From the NCBI GenBank assembly GCA_037176845.1, contig JAYKXP010000109.1, positions 62,001 to 126,000 on the forward strand: 64,000 nt of DNA. Direction: 5' to 3'. How positions within the stretch are numbered: position 1 is the first letter of the stretch; each line of letters starts with the position of its first letter. The DNA is from Paramarasmius palmivorus. Lineage: Eukaryota; Basidiomycota; Agaricomycetes; Agaricales; Marasmiaceae. This document shows positions 24,502 through 35,199 of the stretch, in pieces. Position numbers and translations under genes: made by a program. The notes beneath the pieces are model-generated. The model was given only the letters and a program-made list of their open reading frames with translations, ran no database searches and was not told the origin of the DNA.

Positions 24502-24939
24502 CTAGCTACTGAGGTAAAGCCAAGGATTCTCTTGCCTCGCGACCCTCACTTCGATTTTGCATCCAATTTTTCCCTTGATGTAAGTGTTCGTTCCATGTGC
24601 CCGGAAGATGAAATCACCATTCTCGCTCTCCTGAGACCGTGCCGCTACACCACCACGGAAACACGAGGCCGTATGTGAAGTATGTGAAGATTTCTGAGGA
24701 AGGAACATCGTTCCTATTCTTTTCCACTGGCAGGGGTGCCCGACTGTGGGCGCGCTATGGTCCTCCGCTGCCTGCTGGTGGTTACCTACAGTAATCAAGG
24801 TGAACGGCTCATTATATGCTTCAACGCACAGGCCTGCGGTGCAGTTATAAATATCGATCCTTTTACTGTGTACACCCCCTTCGAGGTATGTCCTTTCCAA
24901 ACATGGTGCAGCCGACAGGATTTTCTTTACATCCAGCAT
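24502..24939 (-). CDS. Hypothetical ORF
   Basis: A 145-residue ATG-started frame (the frame is open 16 codons further upstream but has no earlier ATG). Nine or so Cys are spread through it and the C-terminal part is basic. No signal peptide, membrane helix or recognisable domain. It lies just upstream of the ABC transporter on the same strand. It could be a partial exon or chance frame. Confidence 0.25.
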   Translation of the reverse strand: MLDVKKILSAAPCLERTYLEGGVHSKRIDIYNCTAGLCVEAYNEPFTLITVGNHQQAAEDHSAPTVGHPCQWKRIGTMFLPQKSSHTSHTASCFRGGVAARSQESENGDFIFRAHGTNTYIKGKIGCKIEVRVARQENPWLYLSS

Positions 24940-25184
24940 CAGAGCGGGCTCGGAGAGGCGGCATCCCTGGAAGTTTGACTGGGGCAATGCTACTAGTACC
25001 TTTTGATCGTATCACCTATGTCTGACAACACTTTTTCACTTCACCCTCGTTGCATTAGATGCTACCAAAGGGATATAAAAGACACCGTTAGAGGATTAAC
25101 TAACTGGAACCAGCCCTCGAGTCTCGACAACTTCAGCAAGCTCAATCTTCCTTCAGCTCTCTAAGAGCGGCCGCGCCCTGGCAC

Positions 25185-25634
25185 ATGTCCGCACCATCGA
25201 CATGTATTCCCGCACTACAAAGTTCTATCCACCATTTCCCCCACAGTCAAACCATCATCGTCGATGCCACTCTCGTGCAGCCGGTTACATCCATGACCGA
25301 GCCTAGCGCCATTGAATTTTATCCCGTCATTGTGATAGGAGTTGTTGTCGGCCTCATCATAGCTGTGGCAATAGGTGCTACAGTATTTATGCTACGTTCT
25401 TGGAGTCGCAGGAGGAAGTTCGAGGAACTCCTTCGTGAGATTCCGACGCCGTATCCTCTTTCCATTGTCCCTCAAGTTGCTATAACGGGTGGAAAGGAGA
25501 CTCAGGAACAGTGTAGTGGGGAAGGGGAAAGTGTGGCAAGGTCGTTGGTGGAACTTTGTCGGATGATGATCGAGGCACATAGGCCCATGGCCAGGGAAGA
25601 ACGAGTTGATGAGTTACCACCAGACTATATATAA
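25185..25634 (+). CDS. Single-pass membrane protein with C-terminal PPxY
   Basis: An intronless 149-residue frame from an ATG. A Ser/Thr-rich N-terminal segment of ~45 residues is followed by one strong transmembrane helix (about residues 47-69, VIVIGVVVGLIIAVAIGATV), a basic stop-transfer cluster (RSWSRRRKF) and a cytoplasmic tail. The tail holds IPTPYPL and ends in VDELPPDYI, a PPxY motif. The gene at 27443-28120 has the same plan and the same tail motifs (VPTPYPH, VDELGPPPEY). PPxY tails are bound by WW domains of Rsp5/Nedd4-type ubiquitin ligases; a role as adaptor or cargo is inference. No enzymatic domain. Confidence 0.6.
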   Translation: MSAPSTCIPALQSSIHHFPHSQTIIVDATLVQPVTSMTEPSAIEFYPVIVIGVVVGLIIAVAIGATVFMLRSWSRRRKFEELLREIPTPYPLSIVPQVAITGGKETQEQCSGEGESVARSLVELCRMMIEAHRPMAREERVDELPPDYI

Positions 25635-27442
25635 TTATATTATGCATAGATACAGCCTATTTGAACCTTATAATTACTTTCAAATTTATTCTGTATGAAT
25701 TTGCTCTGTCATATATGCGTTCTTCTGAAAGTTATTGATTAGAACATCGTTATTGCATCGACATGAAGAATTATTTCCCTAAGATTCCATTCACAATAAT
25801 ACCTCTTTTCATATAACTTTCGGGATTTAATGTAGGACTTGGTTCGAAACTGGTGATAACGTTCAAGTTGGAACATTCATAGACGTAGGTGTAAATTCCG
25901 AGTTGTGACTTGTTGCGCGAAAGTAATGTGTATCAGTACAATAGTCTAGCCATCGTAAGCGTGATTCGTGAAGGATCCAATTGGCAGTATGCGTGGTCGC
26001 AGGTGGAACGATAGTTAGACGTCCTGTTACTAGCACTCTGGCGTCGTGGCAGTCATTGCTGATTTGTAACTTGTGTCCAAGCTAGTCACTATATCTTCAG
26101 CTGAACATATGCTCTCAATCGCCGGATCGATCGACAAAAGGGTGGTGCTTATTCCCTGAATCGCGTTGATCAATAATGGGAGTGAAAGGCCGGACACTCT
26201 CACCGCACGAACAGCCATTATCACTGAGGTTGTTTTTAGCGATGGTATGAGGAACAAATCGAACTTACACATGGTACACAAGCATTAGTATAATCTCGTA
26301 TGCACAACTCGGATGTCTACGGAGAGGGGGTATTAGGGTTAACCATGCTGCATACGACGGTGCTCGATAACATCGCCAAAGCTGTGCGGCGGAGAGATGG
26401 CACCTCGGCCAATCACCGCAAAGGAGGATAAATTGTCCAAATCTAATCGATCTCATACTCAAATAGTAAGACCGCATCTATATTGCTGAACGTGTTTGAG
26501 AGAAATTCTATTCAAGAACATGGTTTCGTACCTTCAATTTTTACCAACCACAATCTCGTTCAGATATCATGCGAAAGTTGGAACTTGGCAGCACGTTTTG
26601 ATCGCCGACGAGCACCATTATCATATGCCTGGTCAGTGTGAATGGACAGCAATTATGACGGCTTTGAAGCACTGGTACTCGGGCTTGACACCTCAATATA
26701 TCGGGATTTGAGAACTCGTGCGCGTGAAATTCGAGTAACTCATGGCAGTTGGCGGTTGGTTCCCCCTGAATTTACGTCTATTCATTCACGGGAAGTGTCA
26801 GTGAGATGTAAAAAAAATATACCACGTGGTCTTTTAGGACTTACATGCGTTTCTCGGATGTTGTCTATGACAAGGCAAAGCCTCGTAAGATGGTGAATCT
26901 TGCAGGAAGAAAGAGTGCCTATTTTCTTAATATAACGGGCAATAGGCATCGAGTTGGCCTAGGTTTTGGCCGAGAATGAAGCTATGTTAGTGGTGCATGT
27001 CACCCGAATCCAGCTGAATATGCATGAAAACTTTTCCAAACTGGTACATAGGATGACTTTTCGATGTAAGTTCTTGATTCCACTGAACCCAAAGGAAGAA
27101 CGAGAACAAAGGGGCATCCGAAATCTCCGGATTTATCTATACCAGGGAGACGCGCATTCAGCGATTGGAAAGGAACCAAGGTCCGAATACGGGTTTGACC
27201 ATCAAAGTGGTGGTGAGAAGCAAACTGCGAAAAGCGGTGCAGCCTCAAAATCATCAAATAAAATACGTCATCCAAGAAAAGGCACTTGAATTTCACGAAA
27301 TTTGCAAGATTGCAACATTATGTAGTAGGTTGGGAAGAACGATCCATCAATATTATGATACATACATGACCCACAGTGAAAAAAGCGCTCGTCAGGAATG
27401 GAACTGTCCATGGTCAGATCATAGAGTCATTATCAAACATCA
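25635..27442. other. Intergenic between paralogous membrane-protein genes
   Basis: About 1.8 kb with only short frames. The longest (26966-27289, 107 aa) has no motif and a comparable antisense frame. No repeat, tRNA or terminal inverted repeats seen. Confidence 0.35.
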
Positions 27443-28120
27443 TCAACTTGAAGTCGAAAACCTATACTCTGGTGGCGGTCCCAGCTCATCGACCTCGTCC
27501 ACATTCCGTTTATACCCTAACTGCAACCAGTCCACCAATATCCTCGATACTTCCACCGCCAATGGCCCCATTTCTTCTGTTGAAGGCACGTTTCTATTTT
27601 CAGCCACCACACTAGATCCCTCCCGTCTCATGACCTCGGATCTTCGTTGTGGTTGCAAAATATGAGGATACGGAGTAGGAACACTCTGTTCAAGCTGTAT
27701 TTCCCTTCTTCGTCGTCTCTGCCATCTGGTTCCGCAAAAGCCCGCCACCACTCCCAGTAATAGGACCAAAACTACGCCCCCTACAACGCCACCGGCGATG
27801 ATACTTCTTCGAGTATGACTTTTATGACCGAGAGTGGGACTCGGATTATATGCTGGGGTTACAGTCGGAATGTTCGTGAATAAGGGCGTGAAACTGTGGC
27901 TAGTGGAACGAGTGTGTATGTTCCGAGCTGTGTGGTTCCAAGGGTTTTGTAAGGTTACAGTGACCGCCACGGCGTTCACAGTAAGAGTAACCCGTTCAGG
28001 CAAGATTTGACAAGAGTTAGGCGCGGTGTTGGATGGAATAGAAGTTCGAGACGTCACGATTGTTGGCGTAAGGGTTCGTGTGGTGGACGTGACTGGTGGT
28101 ACGACACTCGAACTAGTCAT
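27443..28120 (-). CDS. Single-pass membrane protein with C-terminal PPxY, paralogue
   Basis: From the first in-frame ATG (28120) this is 225 residues; the frame is open to 28201 without an ATG. A possible extra exon of 11 bp (ATG 28315, intron to the TAG just upstream of the frame) would supply a start. A long Ser/Thr/Pro-rich ectodomain precedes one transmembrane helix (SIIAGGVVGGVVLVLLLGVV) and a very basic juxtamembrane cluster (RWQRRRRREI). The tail carries VPTPYPH and ends with VDELGPPPEY, so the TM-basic-PTPYP-VDEL-PPxY order matches the gene at 25185. The two genes converge. Function unknown; a surface protein with WW-domain-binding tail is inferred. Confidence 0.6.
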   Translation of the reverse strand: MTSSSVVPPVTSTTRTLTPTIVTSRTSIPSNTAPNSCQILPERVTLTVNAVAVTVTLQNPWNHTARNIHTRSTSHSFTPLFTNIPTVTPAYNPSPTLGHKSHTRRSIIAGGVVGGVVLVLLLGVVAGFCGTRWQRRRRREIQLEQSVPTPYPHILQPQRRSEVMRREGSSVVAENRNVPSTEEMGPLAVEVSRILVDWLQLGYKRNVDEVDELGPPPEYRFSTSS

Positions 28121-29314
28121 CGTATCCTCGACAGTTGTCGTGCTCGGATTGCCTAAATCTGGATTAACAGTGGAGTGAAACGATGGAGACAAGCTACTCA
28201 CGACACGAAGAGGCCCTATCCCTTTGAATCTAATTAGATACGCTAGTGGGTGTTGTCTTGGGCTTGAGCAGGCTTTATGAAGCCAATCATCATGAAGGCC
28301 TTACGTGAAGAACATAGTGGAAGCTGTGCAGATATCAGCTCTCCTCAGCTCTCCCCGATCACCGAGATACAAGACAAGTAGGCGGGAGTCCAGTCGTAAC
28401 CAGAGAGTCGTCGAGCCTACAATGTCAGTCTAGCTACCCAGAAGCATTTTGCGTGTACGCTGAGTTCAGAAAAATCACTCAAAGACAATGGGGTCTTTTT
28501 CAGTGGAACAGAATTGCGTTTGAACATCGCTGGTAATGTCGATCAGTAGATCATGATGCATGATCCTTCGGGAGTGGGTCTGCCATGAACGGGAGTTCGG
28601 AGTCGCCTTTTATTGACATTATTATCCTTCGGTACTTGGCAGTTCAAACGCTGAATGTGAGTCAGTCTAAGCCATAGTGTCTAATTCGCGGTCGAAAGTC
28701 TCACCATACCTGCACCCGAGCTCAGTACGACTTCCGGTCAAATACGTTCAAATTGCTGCGGATGTTTATTGGCGATGAGATCGATGAGATAAGAAACCGA
28801 GGATCGTGATGTTAACATGTTGAATCAAGCTCCCGTGTTTGGATTCGACAAATGCTCCCATAGGTCAAGAAGTATTAGTAGGGCGCTGTCTTGCTGGTCG
28901 TTAACACATTAGTTTTGTCCAACTGGAGGGATAAAGAGACAGTTGTCAAAAGCTGCGGTTCTATGAGTGTGCTAGTAGACCTACAGGAAGCAAGTAGAGA
29001 GCCGTGATCTGACAATGCCTGAATAGAACAGAACAGAGCAACCTTTCGATCGGTGTCGTTGTCAAAAGTGACAAGCACACGTGCATGTGCACACAACAGT
29101 AATCTTCAAAAACTTCTGTCGATTGGTATATGTAAGGTATACTACTTGACCATTCGTTACAAAAAACGCCGACACCAAAGAACCAGAACCGAAAACGAAG
29201 GAAACTACGAGAAAACTTCCAATGGGTAACAACAATGCAGAGGGTAACTAATCGTTCAAAACGCGATCTTTTCACATGACATCGTACCCAACAAGTCCTT
29301 CCTCGATGCAACGC
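28121..29314. other. Intergenic
   Basis: Holds the 5' region of the PPxY membrane-protein gene and the 3' region of the CFEM gene; no further gene supported. Confidence 0.4.
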
Positions 29315-29971
29315 TTAGAAGACCATGGCGCCGCTAATGACAGCACCAGCCAAAGCCAAACCGACAGCCATGAAACCAGACGAAGCGAAGGTGACCTTGT
29401 TGGCTCCTGCGGCGTTGGAGGTGGCACCACCAGATGCAGCGGTGCCAGAACCGGAAGCTGAGCCAGTAGTGGAGTGGCTACCGCTGGTGTGAGAGGCAGA
29501 GCCAGATTCGGAGCCGGTGGGAGCAGTGCTAGTAGGAGCGGCGGAGCCAGAACCTGAAGCAGAGACTAAATAGGAGGTCAACGACGGGTATATGCACGAG
29601 GCAGATGCGACACGTACCATTAGCACACTGGGTTTGCTGGAGTTGGATAGCGGCCTGTTGTTCTTCGGCAGTACAGCTGGATTGGAGGCACTGAAGGGCA
29701 GCATTCTGGAATTCTGTAGAGCTGCAAACGCAGGAAAGGTCGGCGCTAACAAAAGGAGCGCGTTAGACACGTAATATAAGATGTAAAGAGCAATAGCGGC
29801 GACTTACAAGCTGCTGCAGCCACCGCTCGAGGAAGCCTCGGTGACACAGTTAAGAATGCATGGCGAGATGCCGTCGGTGGGCAATGAGCCAGCAGCCGAA
29901 GAGGTGCTGTCCTGAGCGACGACAGCGACAGCGGCGAGACCGAAAAGGGCGACGAGCTTGTTGGCAATCAT
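29315..29971 (-). CDS. CFEM-domain GPI-type surface protein, copy 2
   Basis: Three exons (29971-29808, 29745-29618, 29565-29315) give 180 residues. A signal peptide (LVALFGLAAVAVVA) leads into a CFEM domain with eight cysteines: SPCILNC, GGC, LSCVCSS, LQC, SSC and TQC. A Ser/Thr/Gly/Ala stalk follows, then a GPI-type hydrophobic end (GLALAGAVISGAMVF). It is smaller than the CFEM gene at 15800-16891 and has ordinary 62 and 52 bp introns. The ATG at 29971 starts immediately before the signal peptide; upstream in-frame residues would spoil it. Expected outside the cell, bound to wall or membrane. Confidence 0.88.
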
Positions 29972-30887
29972 GACGAGGACGAGGGAAAAAAGTCGACGAT
30001 GGTGGTCGTGAGAGAAGAAGGGATTGAGGAATCCTGAGGAACTCGCTGTGTCACGTTCCATATTTATGAGTTAGCAAGCGTGAGAATCCCTGCCATTCTC
30101 GGAATTATTAGATCGTATGATCGGGTATTTCGCTTGAATTTTCAATTTCATCTCCAGCAGTTTCCTCAACGCTTTTCCAATTTCCGCTCTGCCCCTGCTC
30201 GAAATGGTTTTTATTCCTACACCTGGCAAGGTTTCTCTAGAAATATTGAATTTCCTTCACGAATTTCAAGCTTAGGAGGCCTGAACATATCGCTCGTTTC
30301 TGTCATGTCATGCTGAAACCATTTCATGGAAGGAAATATACTCAATTCCCCGCCTATTCCCCATCAATGATCGACTCCCCTTTACGTGCGTCGCCCATGT
30401 CGCCTGACCCAGACCTTACGGCGACGCGTCAAGCCAGCTTATTCTGTTCGAAGCCGAACAGTTTACCAGCCGCGCGCCTATCAACGACTCTTACAGGGAA
30501 AACCTGCAGGCACCGTTCCAGTCACCACTCGGAACCACATATAAAATACCCATCCTACGACGAGCATTTCACATCCGATCATTATACGCGTTGTCACGTT
30601 TGAAGAGCACCAACGCCAAGGTTTCACTTCGAAGCACCACTGAAAGCACCCCATTGATGACTCTCGGACTTCCTGGCATCTTCGAAGCCCCTACAGCACA
30701 TGCGTTTATTCCGACTTGCATGTTCCGAAACCTTCGATGGACCGAATTAGCTCAAACATTACTCTTTCCAGTCAGATGCATCCTTCTTAGCGTCGAGACC
30801 GCGAAAGCCGAAACCCCGACAAGGCCTAGGTTATCTTCAACGATGTTAGGAATTATGTTCGGATACTGGGCTCCATCACCTTATTAT
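29972..30887. other. Intergenic
   Basis: Between the CFEM start and the tRNA. Short plus-strand frames (30310-30603, 30591-30965) have no motif and the second runs into the tRNA. Confidence 0.4.
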
Positions 30888-30971
30888 TCCCTCTTAGCTC
30901 AGTTGGTAGAGCGCGTCACTAGTACTCTTAGCAATATGACGAGGTCAGTCGTTCAAGTCGGCTAGAGGGAA
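30888..30971 (+). tRNA. tRNA-Thr: tRNA-Thr(AGU) with 11-nt intron
   Basis: A complete cloverleaf can be drawn. Acceptor stem TCCCTCT pairs with AGAGGGA (30964-30970), discriminator A. The D-arm is GCTC/GAGC around AGTTGGTA. The anticodon stem CGTCA (30914-30918) pairs with TGACG (30937-30941). The anticodon AGT is at 30921-30923, read as inosine-GU after editing. The 18-nt gap between anticodon-stem halves equals a 7-nt loop plus an 11-nt intron (30925-30935) placed right after position 37, the canonical site. The T-arm is AGTCG-TTCAAGT-CGGCT. A and B boxes are intact, so it should be transcribed by Pol III. Confidence 0.88.
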
Positions 30972-31180
30972 TGAGCAATCGAAGGATTGGGTCTGATGTT
31001 TTCCACCAGCGGATGTCCCTGCCATTGGTGTTTTTGGGCCACTATAACTGACTTCGATTATCATGCAGTGCCCTCCGTTCTCTCCACCGCGCATTTGGAG
31101 CTAGCGCTCGTACATCGCCCATCATATCAATCCAATGTCTACGGCGGTGCACCGGCGCACTCCGCAGGTTCACAATACCT

Positions 31181-31187
31181 TATAAAG
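31181..31187 (+). promoter_or_regulatory. TATA box of DUF6593 copy A
   Basis: TATAAAG, 35 bp upstream of the start codon at 31216. Comparable T/A-rich boxes sit 35-53 bp before the other array members. Confidence 0.55.
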
Positions 31188-31215
31188 GGTCGCAGTACAG
31201 CGCTGCAAACCCAAC

Positions 31216-31903
31216 ATGGACCTCCTATTCACCAAAGACTCCGTCCGCAACAGCACTATAACCTCCTCCAACCAACCCATCTACGAAATCTCAACTCCAT
31301 CACGAACCTTCCATACCAATACTACCACGATTAAGAAGCTTTCAACTTGGGGTTATGGAAGCGGTGGTGTGTATGATATAGCTTTCATCGAAACACATCG
31401 TTTCCGGGATGATATATGCCGAGTTGGCGGAAGGGATATGGCACCGAAGAGTGATGGACTGTTCTCGAGGTACGCCTTCGTCCATCTCCTTTGACTACGT
31501 GCTATTCCTAACAAGTGTGTCATAGTGCAAAATCATTCAACGCATCTGATGGGCGGAGATATAGCTGGAAGATGAAATCTAATCGAGCAACCGTATATAT
31601 GCGTTCTCTACTCTTTTGCACCACTGACACCGATTCCAGCTATACGATAAATCCAAGAACATAATCGCCTCGTATGAACCAAGCCATACAAGATTCATCT
31701 TCGGTAGATCGACACCAGCGAAGTTGTCAATCTCACAAGCAGGAATGGCAATTGCGGATGATATCATTGCGACATTTGTGTTGTTGGAGCAAAAGCGTAG
31801 AGAGGGAGGTGGAGATGGAGGTGGTGGAGATGGTGATGGAGGTGGTGGTGGAGATGGAGGTGGTGGCAGTGGTGATGGCGGTGGAGGTGGAGGTGGCTGT
31901 TAG
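31216..31903 (+). CDS. DUF6593 protein, array copy A (Gly/Asp-rich tail)
   Basis: Three exons (31216-31469, 31526-31592, 31640-31903), 194 residues. It opens MDLLFTKDSVRNSTIT, then PIYEISTPSRTFHT with TTIKKL, FRDDICRVGGRDM, KSFNASDGRRYSWKMKS and AKLSISQAGMAIADDIIATFVLLEQK. This is the DUF6593 pattern of Agaricomycete proteins, a fold with a tubby/LURP-like flavour but no known role. Unlike its siblings, the C-terminus is expanded by ~35 residues of Gly/Asp repeats (GGGDGGGGDGDGGGGG) encoded by a GGTGGAGAT-type minisatellite at 31803-31900 and ends in Cys. Intron phases (2, then 0) are shared by every member of the array. Soluble; no signal peptide. Confidence 0.8.
31803..31900 (+). repeat. 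GGTGGN/GGAGAT coding minisatellite
   Basis: Short in-frame repeats of GGTGGAGATGGA type encode the Gly/Asp tail of DUF6593 copy A. Absent from the other six copies, so it expanded after duplication. Confidence 0.7.
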
Positions 31904-32341
31904 ATCCAAGGCCGATACTCACTATATAAAGTCCAATTGTAGGGTACCTAATGACTAGTGATATCAGGAAGCTGTTAACACGTCCCGTGAATGAACATCT
32001 CGAACTGCGAGGATAACAATCTATTGTGATAAAAATCAGTCAGGGCAGCGATATAGTCGTTATCTCGAATTATGTCGCTAACCGAATCGTCGACGTGGCT
32101 CCAATCCTCTCACTTCGCTTTGGAATAAATCTTGACGTTGTATCATTGTTCAGCCAGAGAGTGATTTCAGAAAACATCAGTCTCGACCGTTGCCGAGTGT
32201 ACTTACTAGTACTTTCGTTCAAATAGTGATCAAAGTGGGACTTAATTGACTCGTGATGTGTAGCCATATGGTGATGTACCAAAGATGTGATCACGCTTTG
32301 ACATGAATCTTGGACCTGAGAGATAAGAAACGACATTGGAC

Positions 32342-32350
32342 TATAAAATA
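32342..32350 (+). promoter_or_regulatory. TATA box of small secreted peptide gene
   Basis: TATAAAATA, 36 bp before the ATG at 32386. Confidence 0.6.
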
Positions 32351-32385
32351 GTACACATCTTCCTTCAGCGGAACCCATCACAGAA

Positions 32386-32626
32386 ATGAGACTCCTTGCA
32401 TCTGTCGCTATCATCTTCCTTGCGACTCTTGCTGCTGCTGCTCCTGCTGAGGTAACGCCATCCTTAGACTTCAAAGTGAATGTAAGCTAATATTAAGTAT
32501 CGAATAGGTGAATTTGAAGAGGAATCCTGAGGCTAAGCCTCCGGAATGTCCTCCGCCAGGTATATGCGTAAGTTCTCATTTCACAAAGGGACGTTCAAGT
32601 TAATTGACTCTGGGATAAAGCGTTGA
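32386..32626 (+). CDS. Small secreted Cys-containing peptide with dibasic site
   Basis: Three small exons (32386-32451, 32508-32567, 32621-32626) predict 43 residues. Residues 1-20 are a clear signal peptide (MRLLASVAIIFLATLAAAAP). Exon 2 begins after AE and encodes VNLKR followed by NPEAKPPECPPPGIC; the last exon adds Arg and a stop. LKR is a Kex2-type site, so processing would release a ~16-residue peptide with two Cys that could form one disulfide. Intron 1 (56 bp) is GTAACG...TAG; intron 2 uses GTAAGT and an AAG acceptor, the least certain part. A TATA box is 36 bp upstream. No family recognised; effector, defence peptide or signal are all possible. Confidence 0.55.
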
Positions 32627-33447
32627 AATATAAAGATAAGGAAGATCGTGAACATAGTAGTCAGGAGTATATCGTATTGTGTTTGACTTGAGCCTGGTTA
32701 AAGGCAGATGAGGCGTGAGAAGAGTTGTTTTGATGGGGTGATTTTTGTGCACGTGTCGTTTCTCTCTTTCGTCTCTTTCCTCAATGTGTGCTTAGGCTTT
32801 CTCATTTGGAAAACTCCAGATCTATTATTCCTTGGCTTGTGGGGCTGAGAATATACTTATGAGCATGCTGATGTCTCTTTGTCAGTTGTGCTGACTTTGA
32901 CGGGTCTACGGAAATCGATTTTTTCCTTCTGGCAACATTTATGCAAGCTTCGTGAACACGTAGCGATTGCCTGTTGGCTGGTGGTTGTTTACAATCTGTC
33001 ATCAAAACCTCTTCTCTCCGAGTCGGAATACCTGGGATTACCTGTGACTAATCGGTGACTACAACTACGGATGGCTCTCTTGTGTTAGGCTGATACTACT
33101 GTTCGCGGCTCACAGCTCACGGGGCGATCCAGAAAGTCCATGGTCTATCGGAAAAACTGTACAAACTTCACGTTTACGAGCATCAATCAATGTCATAACA
33201 AGACCTTCATTTCTCCGAGTCATAGGTCACGATAAACCTTGCGTTGACTGGCCATTATCGTTGCTGACTATACGTTGCCCAGTGACGAACATAGAACAGG
33301 GTATTTGCTCAAAGCAGGGAGCGTGGTGCGGCTGTCCCGGATACTGACATAATCCACCCTACGCGAATGTTAGGAAACGTCCATTATGTATAATACAGTG
33401 CGTGTCCTTATATTGTCGACTCTGGGCTGATTTTATTGTGTCCACCG
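32627..33447. other. Intergenic
   Basis: 3' region of the peptide gene and promoter of the second alpha/beta hydrolase. No supported gene. Confidence 0.4.
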
Positions 33448-34723
33448 ATGTCTCTTCCAGTTGAAAGAACCTACACTCTTCTCAACGACGTTCAGATAAC
33501 TTTCACAGACAGTGGCGTCCCACCTGGATCTACCGACTACACCACATTGGTCATCATTCATGGTACCTTATTCGTCGGAGGTATGGCGCTACTCGATATT
33601 GCAGCCCAGACACAACTAAATGCTCCCTATTCAGTTGGATTTGAGGATCTACAGGTCCTTGCACCTTCCAAGAATTTAAGGATCATGGCTCTGAATCGGA
33701 GAGGTTATCGAGGTTCCACATCCTTTACTCCAGCAGAGATGGATGATATGTGTCAAGGATCCAGAGACTTTCTCGATCGTAGGATGCTAGAGCTCGCTGA
33801 ATTCTTGACGACTGTTATTCGGATCGAAAAAACACCAAAGCTCGACACTGATGGTCGTGGCGGTATAGCCGTTTTGGGCTGGTCCCTAGGCGTAATGACC
33901 GCGCTGTCATTATTTTCGAATCCCAGTTTACTTGATTTCGAGACCGGCGTACTTCTGGGGGGCTATCTAAAGCAATGCATCCTATATGGTACGTGTCCAT
34001 CTGCTACATACATAATTCTCGGGTCTGATTTAACTACTCCAAATCAGATCCTCCGAGCAAATCCTTTGGATATAGTCTTCCTTCAACGTTCAAGCTACCC
34101 GTGGTCCACAATCCATTCACCGACCCGGCAGTCAAGGAAGAGGAAAAAGTCTCCAAGTTCATGTTCTGGGTCAGCTCTGCCTTTAAACACCGCCACGATA
34201 CAATTACTGCCAATAGCCATGAAGGTTACGATTTTGATACGGAGTGCGATAATTCTCTAGTCGGTACATGGACCAAAGATAGGATAGGAAAGTATTGCGA
34301 CCCAGATGGTTTTCGCTATGACTCGATAGTGTAAGTTCGGTTCATGTGAACTCATCGCACAAAATTGATGGTATAACAGAACTAGGAACTATAACATACA
34401 AGCTCATTGTCGCGAAAACACACAAAGGGCACTCTTTGATGTAACGTTTCTGCCCAAGCTTACGTTTACTTATTTGTGGGCACCAAGATCAGTTTGGGAT
34501 ACAGTTTGGGCTTTCCGCGAGACCGAAAGGTTATATGAGGAGTATCTGGAGCGCAATAAATCCGATGTTCGGCAAGTGACATTCATGAAAATGGACGGAG
34601 CGACTCACTTCGTACGTGGGTACCATATTGTATCTTTTCAAGTCCTAACTAAAACTGTCTTAGGTTCACCAAGAGTCCCCCGAGGAATTCATGAACTTCG
34701 TCATGAAGGCTCTCTTCAATTGA
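33448..34723 (+). CDS. Alpha/beta hydrolase, copy 2
   Basis: Five exons (33448-33580, 33635-33988, 34048-34330, 34380-34611, 34664-34723) give 353 residues. Paralogue of 6912-8199 with the same exon phases and motifs: VERTYTLL start, LVIIHGTLFVG, NRRGYRGST, the nucleophile elbow VLGWSLGV (G-W-S-L-G), and DGATHFVHQESPEE near the end with the likely catalytic His. Intron 1 happens to be open and in frame. The start at 33448 matches copy 1; the frame extends 4 codons further without an ATG. No signal peptide. It sits inside the DUF6593 array, between copies A and B, so the array and the hydrolase have been rearranged together. Confidence 0.85.
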
Positions 34724-35199
34724 TGACTGTGCGCATACCTTAAACAATGATCAAGCACTGTAAGGCGCCCACCCATTTTTGGTTTATCTTGCTTCCTTAT
34801 CATTTATCTATTTACCTTTAATTACCTACGACCTCGACTATATAAAGCCATCAATCGTCTGTATCTTGTCAGAGTCTACTCCGTACACGAATCCTACCGT
34901 TGGTCGTGCCCTCTCGGCCTCAGGGCCTCGTCCCTCCTTCTGCTCGAGTAGTCGAGATCAGCGGCGTACAAGACGCCTTACAAGCACTTTTCATACATGA
35001 CCAACATCAGGGGACGACCCTGGTTCAACGGCAGTGAACTGCACTTGGCCATATTCTCACTATTCTACTTAGTGGTAAGAATCAGTGATCAATCATTGAC
35101 GAAGAGTGGGGCTGCTCCACCGACATGATGACGCCAACGTCAGTTTCACGATACTTAAAGGTCATCGTGCTTTGGTAGTGTGGGATTCATTACTGAGAC
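34724..35199. other. Intergenic
   Basis: Between the hydrolase and DUF6593 copy B. No supported gene; a TTAAAG box lies at 35155-35160, 40 bp before the next ATG. Confidence 0.4.

Noticed and set aside
26030..26281. Minus-strand 83-aa frame ending PEC
   Set aside because: Hydrophobic middle but no credible signal peptide, no CAAX end and no splice-supported extension; not called.
35010..35040. GGTTCAACGGCAG, B-box-like
   Set aside because: No A box or acceptor stem upstream; not a tRNA.
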